DNA of 10,433 bases from JBGZFC01 sp041846575 (GTDB lineage: Bacteria > Bacteroidota > Bacteroidia > Bacteroidales > Dysgonomonadaceae): NCBI GenBank assembly GCA_041846575.1, contig JBGZFC010000052.1, positions 1-10,433 on the forward strand, given 5' to 3'. Both the position numbers and the translations under genes were made by a program. Under the pieces are notes generated by a model. It had not been told where the DNA came from, did no database searches, and was given only the letters and a program-made list of their open reading frames with translations. Positions 1-5,453 of the stretch are shown one piece after another; position 1 is the stretch's first letter; every line of letters starts with the position of its first letter.

Positions 1-315
<315 letters not shown>

Positions 316-438
316 ATTCGTCATTGATTTACGAATCAGGGTTTGGCGATTACTATACTTGCTGGTTGATTTACACCGAAATGTTCTTTTTACTGACATC
401 ATGTTTCTATATTATACAGCCGAGAGCTGCAAACCCTA
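316..438 (+). other. 23S-5S internal transcribed spacer
   Basis: A short AT-rich spacer between the 23S and 5S genes. I see no tRNA cloverleaf in it. It is presumably removed during processing of the rRNA precursor. Confidence 0.7.
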
Positions 439-549
<111 letters not shown>

Positions 550-557
550 TTTTTTTT

Positions 558-590
558 AAGCCTTCAGGAGTTTTCTTGAAGGCTTTTTTT
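558..590 (+). terminator. Intrinsic terminator of the rrn operon
   Basis: AAGCCTTCA (558-566) pairs perfectly with TGAAGGCTT (577-585) around a 10-base loop. It is followed by an unbroken T run to 590. It begins 8 bases after the estimated 5S end and closes the rRNA transcription unit. Confidence 0.92.
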
Positions 591-972
591 ATGCACAATA
601 ATAACTTCGTTGTCGGGCTTTTTGGTACAAAAAGATTATACAGCTTTGCAATAACGATAGCCGTTGGCGTATTCTTCCGGGTTCTCTTGCAGATACAAAG
701 AATCATAAAGGCAGCATTATCAAAAACAAAGCACATTCCTAAATTGTCATACTGAACGGAGCTTTTAGCGGAATGAAGTATCTGTTTTTTTGAGATGCTG
801 GACACAAGAGCCAAGACTTAAGACATTTTTTATAATATTTCCTGCAAAAGCTAACGGCTGACAGAATAGATTTCTCTCTTTGTTTGAAACGACAAACTGC
901 TACCAAATACGCAACTTTCAACTTCGGTCTTCTGACATCTGACTTCGGACAAAGATGAGATTCTGAACGAAG
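591..972. other. Intergenic region with dispersed short repeats
   Basis: I see no credible gene in these roughly 380 bases. Three repeat-like stretches stand out. At 745-800 a TGTCATACTGAACGGAG block is followed by a small hairpin (AGTATCT 777-783 with AGATGCT 793-799, one G-T pair). At 921-944 a GTCTTCTGACATCTGACTTCGG-like block contains a tandem TCTGACA/TCTGACT. A second CTGAACGAAG block starts at 963. The wording CTGAACGAAG...GAAGTATCT resembles short intergenic repeats common in Bacteroidota genomes (from memory). Confidence 0.55.
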
Positions 973-990
973 TTAAGAATTCGCAGAATC
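959..990. repeat. Short palindromic intergenic repeat
   Basis: GATTCTG (959-965) pairs with CAGAATC (984-990), and after a 2-base bulge CGAA (968-971) pairs with TTCG (980-983) around an 8-base loop. Its core CTGAACGAAG matches the block at 751-760 (CTGAACGGAG) with one difference. It overlaps the last codons and the stop of the small minus-strand reading frame at 973-1110. Confidence 0.5.
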
Positions 991-1110
991 GTCCTTAAGC
1001 AATGACAAAAACGAACGAATGTCGGGCTTTTGAGACAACCCCAAATAAGTACCGCCTTTATTTGCTAATTCAACCAAAATGTCCGAAATTTGTTCTTGTG
1101 TAAAGTCCAT
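973..1110 (-). CDS. Small hypothetical protein (45 aa)
   Basis: A 45-residue frame begins MDFTQEQISDILVELANKGG and ends SLLKDDSANS. I do not recognise the family. The first 20 residues look like an amphipathic helix. Two things favour a real gene: a perfect TAnnTTTG box lies 27 bases upstream of the ATG on the same strand, and the codons look like those of the neighbours. Against it are its small size and the fact that the last codons and stop lie inside a dispersed palindromic repeat (959-990), so the frame may have been cut short by it. It could also be the N-terminal remnant of a transposase, since a charged MxFTxEQ start is seen in some, but nothing downstream supports that. Confidence 0.4.
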   Translation of the reverse strand: MDFTQEQISDILVELANKGGTYLGLSQKPDIRSFLSLLKDDSANS

Positions 1111-1137
1111 TTTTTGTTATCTTTTTTGTTCAAAATT

Positions 1138-1145
1138 CAAATATA
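1138..1145 (-). promoter_or_regulatory. Bacteroidota -7 promoter box (TATATTTG)
   Basis: Read on the minus strand the sequence is TATATTTG, an exact match to the Bacteroidota TAnnTTTG -7 consensus. It would start a transcript about 20 bases before the ATG at 1110. No clear -33 TTTG is present upstream, where the sequence is nearly all A/T. Confidence 0.4.
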
Positions 1146-1251
1146 ATAAAATTTTAATTTACATAATTTTTTAGGGCAGTATCCTGTATGCCCTCTATTG
1201 TATAACGCTGCCGTTGCTTAATGTTTTCCCTTAATGCAAAAACAGGATAAT

Positions 1252-1309
1252 ACAAAAAGAAACAACAAAGCCAACTAATTCTCAATAATTTAGTTGGCTT
1301 TGTTGTTTC
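1252..1309 (-). terminator. Strong intrinsic terminator of the lipoprotein gene
   Basis: A perfect 20-base-pair inverted repeat (1259-1278 with 1290-1309) encloses an 11-base loop. On the minus strand it is followed by TTTTTGTATT (1258 downwards). It starts 28 bases after the stop codon of the lipoprotein gene, so it ends that transcript and insulates the small gene at 973-1110. Confidence 0.88.
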
Positions 1310-1337
1310 AATTGCTGAATGTCCCTAATTATATTTG

Positions 1338-2645
1338 TCAGTTGTTGCGTCCACCTGAACGACCGCTTGTTGCTCTGCCTTTGTTCTCATTTCTTGATTC
1401 GGAAGTAGAAGTGCGACTGCTTGCCCTCGTACTACGTTCAGAATTGCTATTTGTTGTTCTTACGGTAGTCTTGCTCGTTGTAGTACTATTAGTAGAACTG
1501 TTATTTATTCTTCTTTCGATGCTTCTACTTGTTGTGCCTTGTTTGCTAACATCTCCACGATTTTCCACTGAACTCGATCTGCTGCTGTTAGTTGATTGTT
1601 GTTTGCGTATTCTTGTGGTAGTTCTCTCCACGTTCTCTCGATTTGTTCTTGGAGATTGCTCTTGACGAACAGAGGAGTTTCTTCTATTTACATCTCTATC
1701 TATCCTTCCTGTTGAATTAGTTGAATTACTGTCTCTGTTATTTGGTTGTCTTTTGCCTTGAACCCTGCCTTCTTCTTTACGTCCTGTTGAAATTCTCGAA
1801 TTTGCAGGTCTGCTTGTTGAAAAATCGGGACGAAATACGCTCACGGCATTGTTGCTTACTCTTGTAGATGTTCTTCCTTCACGACTTGTAGAGCTTTGAA
1901 TATTACGCACAGCCACTCTTCTTCCTGTTTCACGTTCGTAATCTCTCGCAGTTGGTCCACTATAATAGTGATTGTTGTTATAAATGTAAGTGTTGTTTAT
2001 AATAGTTGTCTGATTGTAAATTCTGGAAGAGTGTTTGTGATAATATCTGTGCATATTTCTGCCATACATATGTCTGCTTGGTAAGAATGTCCAATAGTTT
2101 GTTGGTATATTTATATTAATACTGATTGACACACCCGGACCCATAGGTGCCCATCCGTAATAACCGCCACCATATCTCCAATTTACCCATGCAGGTGCCC
2201 ATTCGTAGCCGGGCATCCATGCCCAACCGTAATAATCGTCATAGAACCAACGTCCGTAGTGGAAGGGCGCCCAACCCCAAGAATAGTCGGAAACCCACAT
2301 ATTTCCGTAATCTGTCATAACCCAATATCCATTTGTGGCATAAGGGTGGAAGTTGCGTCCAACTCTTGGAATCCACACACTACCATACTGTCGGTGTTTA
2401 ATCCATCTTCCATGTGGGCGTAACTCCCTGTAAAATGTCAGAAACCTTATATCGGAATCATAATAGTCGTCATAATAATCGTCCTGAGCATAATAATCAT
2501 CATCGTAATCACTGTCGTAATAGTCTTCATAATAATTGTCATCTTCATAGCCTCCGCCATAATAACCCGATTGCGAATATAGACCGCATGATGTAAACAT
2601 CAATGTCATCAGAGTAAGGATGAATGTAATTCTTATTGTTTTCAT
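1338..2645 (-). CDS. DUF6600-like lipoprotein with low-complexity ends
   Basis: A 435-residue protein of unknown function. Residues 1-20 form a lipoprotein signal peptide (positive start, hydrophobic core, lipobox-like FTSC), so Cys20 would be lipidated. Residues 28-65 are almost only Tyr, Asp, Glu and Gly. Residues 66-170 form a Trp/Tyr/Gly-rich core with repeated patterns such as LRPHGRW, YGSVWIPRV, YGNMWVSDYSWGWAPFHYGRW-type and YGWAWMPGYEWAPAW, which I associate with the DUF6600 family. Residues 171-230 are Asn/Ile/Tyr/His-rich. The tail from about 235 to 435 is rich in Arg, Ser, Thr and Asn and looks disordered and basic. The acidic front and basic back could bind each other, a surface polymer or nucleic acid; this is inference. 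No Shine-Dalgarno site precedes the ATG, as is usual in this phylum. It is transcribed alone, divergently from cmk. The long frame antisense to its 3' end is a shadow. Confidence 0.85.
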   Translation of the reverse strand: MKTIRITFILTLMTLMFTSCGLYSQSGYYGGGYEDDNYYEDYYDSDYDDDYYAQDDYYDDYYDSDIRFLTFYRELRPHGRWIKHRQYGSVWIPRVGRNFHPYATNGYWVMTDYGNMWVSDYSWGWAPFHYGRWFYDDYYGWAWMPGYEWAPAWVNWRYGGGYYGWAPMGPGVSISININIPTNYWTFLPSRHMYGRNMHRYYHKHSSRIYNQTTIINNTYIYNNNHYYSGPTARDYERETGRRVAVRNIQSSTSREGRTSTRVSNNAVSVFRPDFSTSRPANSRISTGRKEEGRVQGKRQPNNRDSNSTNSTGRIDRDVNRRNSSVRQEQSPRTNRENVERTTTRIRKQQSTNSSRSSSVENRGDVSKQGTTSRSIERRINNSSTNSTTTSKTTVRTTNSNSERSTRASSRTSTSESRNENKGRATSGRSGGRNN

Positions 2646-2886
2646 AACTATAATATTTTAAGTATTTGTTTAACAATAAGACAGATTATTAATATATTGG
2701 TTTAACAATCTTCTCTACGTTTTTTTGCTCGATTGCGTTAAAAAACAAAAAAGTAGTATAATTTATATTGCCGGAAAATCTGTGTTGGCTGTTCGATATT
2801 TTGCGCTTTTCCGGGAGTTGTAAATGCGAAGTATTCTTTGTCGCAACTATCCATAAATCACAAAATTTTTCCCCGTTTACTGAATA

Positions 2887-2969
2887 ATAAAAAAGAGACT
2901 GTTTTTTAGTGAATGTTTGTTTTGAGATAACCACACTCTGTATCGCTATCCCAAAAAGTCTCTCTTTTT
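2887..2969. repeat. Imperfect inverted repeat, possible mobile-element footprint
   Basis: The outer sequences AAAAAAGAGACTGTTTTTT (about 2888-2906) and, read on the other strand from 2969, CAAAAAGAGAGACTTTTTGGG-like sequence are similar and face each other. Ends beginning GAGACT followed by a T run resemble terminal inverted repeats of some insertion sequences. No transposase lies between them. This could be a small non-autonomous element, a solo remnant, or chance in A/T-rich DNA. Confidence 0.3.
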
Positions 2970-3027
2970 GTCGTTTTATAAAAAAACATTGACATATTGA
3001 GAAAATAATGAATTAAAAAAACATTCC

Positions 3028-3035
3028 TATCTTTG
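3028..3035 (+). promoter_or_regulatory. cmk-ispH promoter, -7 box (TATCTTTG)
   Basis: TATCTTTG matches the TAnnTTTG consensus exactly. A transcript would start near 3042, leaving about 20 bases before the ATG at 3063. The upstream in-frame ATG at 3033 lies inside this box and would not be transcribed, which decides the cmk start. A good -33 TTTG is not seen. Confidence 0.55.
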
Positions 3036-3062
3036 TGGTTGTTTACAGTTAAAGAAAAAAGG

Positions 3063-3764
3063 ATGACAAAAAAAAGAATAAATATCGCGGTTGACGGATT
3101 CTCATCGTGTGGAAAAAGTACCATAGCCAAAGATTTGGCACGAGAATTGGGCTACACATATATAGATAGTGGTGCAATGTATAGAGCGGTTGCTCTGTAC
3201 GCTATAAGAAAAGGGTGGATGACCGATAGCTATATCAATGAAAATGTTTTACAACAAAATATAGAAAATATAAAAATAGACTTCAAAAGCACAAAACAAG
3301 GTGTTCAGGAGACCTATTTGAACGGTAAAAATGTTGAAAAAGATATCAGAACCTTGCAAGTAGCAAATGGGGCAAGTAGAGTTAGCGCGATAGGATTTGT
3401 GAGACGCGAATTGGTAAAGCAACAACAAGAGATGGGAAAAGCAAAAGGGGTGGTAATGGATGGCAGAGATATAGGAACTGTGGTTTTCCCCGATGCCGAA
3501 CTAAAAATATTCCTCACCGCATCGCCCGAAGTACGAGCTAAACGCAGATATGACGAGATGATTGAAAAAGGACAATTCCCCATTTTTAGTGAGGTGATGG
3601 AAAATGTAAAAGAACGCGATTTGCGAGACACAACTCGCAGTGAAAGTCCTTTGCGAAAAGCTGATGACGCTATTGAGCTGGACAACTCATCTGTTTCCAT
3701 AGAGGGACAATTGCAATGGGCTCTCGAAAAGGTTTCTGAAGCACTGTCGAAACAAAACGATTAA
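3063..3764 (+). CDS. cmk: Cytidylate (CMP/dCMP) kinase
   Basis: A cytosolic enzyme that transfers phosphate from ATP to CMP or dCMP in pyrimidine salvage and nucleotide recycling. With the start at 3063 it has 233 residues, close to the 220-235 usual for the family. The P-loop near the N-terminus reads GFSSCGKST, the variant I associate with Bacteroidota in place of GPSGAGKGT. It is followed by YIDSGAMYRAVAL, the CMP-binding segment, and MDGRDIGTVVFPDAELKIFL, the conserved Arg-Asp-Ile-Gly motif of CMP kinases. The lid segment RAKRRYDE and the ERDLRDTTRSESPL motif follow. The longer possible start at 3033 adds ten residues unlike the family and overlaps the promoter box. It is 13 bases upstream of ispH and probably co-transcribed with it; I recall this pairing from other Bacteroidota. 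Confidence 0.96.
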   Translation: MTKKRINIAVDGFSSCGKSTIAKDLARELGYTYIDSGAMYRAVALYAIRKGWMTDSYINENVLQQNIENIKIDFKSTKQGVQETYLNGKNVEKDIRTLQVANGASRVSAIGFVRRELVKQQQEMGKAKGVVMDGRDIGTVVFPDAELKIFLTASPEVRAKRRYDEMIEKGQFPIFSEVMENVKERDLRDTTRSESPLRKADDAIELDNSSVSIEGQLQWALEKVSEALSKQND

Positions 3765-3777
3765 AACAATTTATGAA

Positions 3778-4650
3778 ATGAAGATAGAGATAGACAAACA
3801 GTCCGGATGCTGTTTTGGAGTTGCAAAAGCTATCAGCAAAGCAGAAGAGGAACTAAAAAAAGGTGGTACTCTTTACTGCTTGGGTGATATTGTACATAAT
3901 AATATAGAAGTAAAACGACTCGAACGCATGGGGTTGGTAACCATAAATCACGAACAATTTGAAAAACTGAAAAACGTACGTGTGTTGTTGCGTGCCCACG
4001 GCGAACCTCCAAGGACTTACGAAATAGCGAAAAAAAACAACATCGACATTATCGATGCCTCCTGCCCCGTAGTGCTTGGTCTGCAAAAGCAGATAAAGAA
4101 AAAATACGTTACCAATCCTGAGCAAAATACCCAGATTGTTATTTTCGGGAAACAAGGTCATGCGGAAGTAAACGGGTTGCTCGGACAAACAGATGGAACA
4201 GCAAATGTAATAGAGAGCAAAGAAGATATAGATAATCTTGACTTTTCAAAAAATATTTCACTTTTTTCGCAAACGACTAAACCTTTGAACGAATTTCAAG
4301 AAATAAGCGAAATTATCCAATCGAAAATGACCGGCAATGCCGTATTTGAGTCTTTCGATACTATTTGCCGTCAAGTCTCAAACCGGGTGCCAAATATCCG
4401 GAAGTTTGTAACAAAGCACGATTTGGTTTTCTTTATTGCAGGAGAAAAAAGTTCAAACGGAAAAATTTTATTTGCCGAATGTAAAAAACACAATCCCAAC
4501 TCTCATTTTATTCATCAACCTGATGAAATAAATACCGAATTAATAAAAGAGAACTTCAGTATCGGTATATGCGGAGCTACCTCTACTCCAATGTGGCAAA
4601 TGGAGGCAGTAGCAGAAAATATTAAGAAAATTATATCGGGGAAACAATAA
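3778..4650 (+). CDS. ispH: 4-hydroxy-3-methylbut-2-enyl diphosphate reductase
   Basis: An iron-sulfur enzyme that reduces HMBPP to IPP and DMAPP, the last step of the MEP isoprenoid pathway, in the cytosol. Its 290 residues match the short bacterial form (no fused S1 domain). The three cysteines that hold the 4Fe-4S cluster are Cys12 (in GCCFGV), Cys96 (in DASCPVV) and Cys197 (in DTICRQVSNR). Substrate-binding residues are also in place: His40 (DIVHNNIEV), His74 (RAHGEPP), His128 and the proton-donor Glu130 (GHAEVNG), Thr167 (SQTTKP), Ser225-Ser226-Asn227 and the GATSTP motif near the C-terminus. It lies 13 bases after cmk and is probably read from the same promoter. An overlapping ATG at 3773 is out of frame and closes after one codon. 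No convincing terminator hairpin follows. Confidence 0.97.
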   Translation: MKIEIDKQSGCCFGVAKAISKAEEELKKGGTLYCLGDIVHNNIEVKRLERMGLVTINHEQFEKLKNVRVLLRAHGEPPRTYEIAKKNNIDIIDASCPVVLGLQKQIKKKYVTNPEQNTQIVIFGKQGHAEVNGLLGQTDGTANVIESKEDIDNLDFSKNISLFSQTTKPLNEFQEISEIIQSKMTGNAVFESFDTICRQVSNRVPNIRKFVTKHDLVFFIAGEKSSNGKILFAECKKHNPNSHFIHQPDEINTELIKENFSIGICGATSTPMWQMEAVAENIKKIISGKQ

Positions 4651-4735
4651 ACAAATACGATTTTATTACTTTTTACACTTTCTTATTAGCTGAGTTTTGC
4701 AGGAGCAAATACTACGCACATATAGGAATTCTTGC

Positions 4736-4922
4736 TCACTTCATCTCTTTTGCTCTTATATAGGACTCCCCCAATAAAGATATCAAAATATTCGAATCAT
4801 TGGAATAACAGAAATACCTCATTGATACTTAAAATCTCTATATCTGATGTATATTCATATAATATTGGCATAACTTGCGTACTTAAATCACCATATAAAG
4901 CGTAGTTGTCCGAAAAAAACAT
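4736..4922 (-). pseudogene. Possible decayed gene fragment
   Basis: From an ATG at 4922 a minus-strand frame runs MFFSDNYALYGDLSTQVMPI and on to a stop at 4797 (41 residues). Shifting frame near 4800 continues the translation as NDSNILISLLGESYIRAKEMK to a stop at 4736. Both pieces have an ordinary protein composition, and the shift point gives a smooth join, which suggests one frameshifted relic. The upstream frame is closed by a stop in about eight codons. I do not recognise a family; the strand-like wording is compatible with a beta-propeller. It may equally be chance. Confidence 0.22.
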
Positions 4923-5024
4923 ATAAACTGCTTTTTTTTAAGTTCTTAGTTTTTTAATGCCGGTGTGCCCATTTGTATCCATAAGTATTTAGCTTCGTTG
5001 CTTTGTGAAATAACACTCGCTCGT

Positions 5025-5192
5025 ATGAAACATAGAATTTATTGCAATCTAAAAGAACATACATATTACAATTTTTATTTCGTAAAAAACTATGCTCCTA
5101 ACAATAAAATTGTCGTAGGCAGTAATTTTATCGATTCGGATGGGCGTAACAGTATCGTTATTATTGATTTATCAACAAAGAGAAACATGTAG
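5025..5192 (+). pseudogene. Possible gene remnant (55 aa frame)
   Basis: A 55-residue frame from ATG 5025 (75 residues if the GTG at 4965 is used). Its second half, containing NYAPNNKIVVGSNF and SIVIIDLSTKRNM, reads like one blade of a beta-propeller protein (a strand, a turn with Pro-Asn-Asn, and an IIDLST strand). No promoter box or start signal precedes it and nothing propeller-like flanks it in frame. I take it as a fragment at best. Confidence 0.25.
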
Positions 5193-5281
5193 ATTAACTT
5201 TTGCTTTGACAATAATTAAACTAAAAAAATCATTTTACAGAAAATTATCATTGTCAAAACATCCATATCTAAAAAAAAAAT

Positions 5282-5312
5282 TACCTTTGTAGGTTACTTA
5301 AAATTAAATTTG
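5282..5312 (+). promoter_or_regulatory. PAD gene promoter candidates (TACCTTTG, TAAATTTG)
   Basis: Two exact TAnnTTTG boxes lie at 5282-5289 and 5305-5312. The TTTG of the first, 15 bases before the second, could instead act as its -33 element, though the spacing is a little short. Either would give a long untranslated leader of roughly 135-160 bases before the ATG at 5454. Confidence 0.4.
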
Positions 5313-5453
5313 TCCATAGCTTGAGTCCGGGGTCAATATATATATAGAGTATCGTACTATTTTAGTTTATCTTGGAGTCATATTATTGATGAAACAAACA
5401 TTTGTAAATGAAGTATTAGTAAATATATAAAATAATCATTCACACATCTTTTT

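Larger units (their letters stand above)
2646..3062. other. Divergent intergenic region with inverted repeats
   Basis: This lies between the starts of the lipoprotein gene and cmk. An 8-bp perfect inverted repeat, CCGGAAAA (2771-2778) with TTTTCCGG (2807-2814), has a 28-base gap. A second, imperfect pair is GAGACT (2894-2899) with AGTCTC (2957-2962), flanked by A and T runs. Small minus-strand frames here (for example 2689-2934) have no family resemblance or start signal that I can see, and I do not call them. No TAnnTTTG box is visible for the lipoprotein gene. Confidence 0.6.
4651..5453. other. Long gene-poor region upstream of the PAD gene
   Basis: About 800 A/T-rich bases between ispH and the peptidylarginine deiminase gene. 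Only short reading frames are present (described separately at 4736-4922 and 5025-5192). The last 170 bases look like a leader for the next gene, with two TAnnTTTG boxes and a small palindrome CATTTGTAAATG (5399-5410). I see no tRNA, insertion sequence or clear terminator. Confidence 0.6.

Noticed and set aside
959..990. Palindrome as terminator for the small minus-strand gene
   Set aside because: It has no T run on the minus strand and overlaps the coding end; it is better seen as a dispersed repeat.
1294..1665. 123-residue Leu/Val-rich plus-strand frame that looks like a membrane protein
   Set aside because: It is antisense to the Arg/Ser/Thr-rich tail of the lipoprotein gene and starts in its terminator; the hydrophobic look comes from reading AGA/AGT/ACA codons in reverse.
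3033..3062. Upstream ATG giving cmk ten extra residues
   Set aside because: It lies inside the TATCTTTG promoter box and the extra residues are unlike CMP kinases; the start at 3063 fits the family.
2689..3130. Two minus-strand frames (81 and 74 residues) between the lipoprotein gene and cmk
   Set aside because: No family resemblance, no promoter box or start context; they cross the cmk promoter and the inverted repeats.
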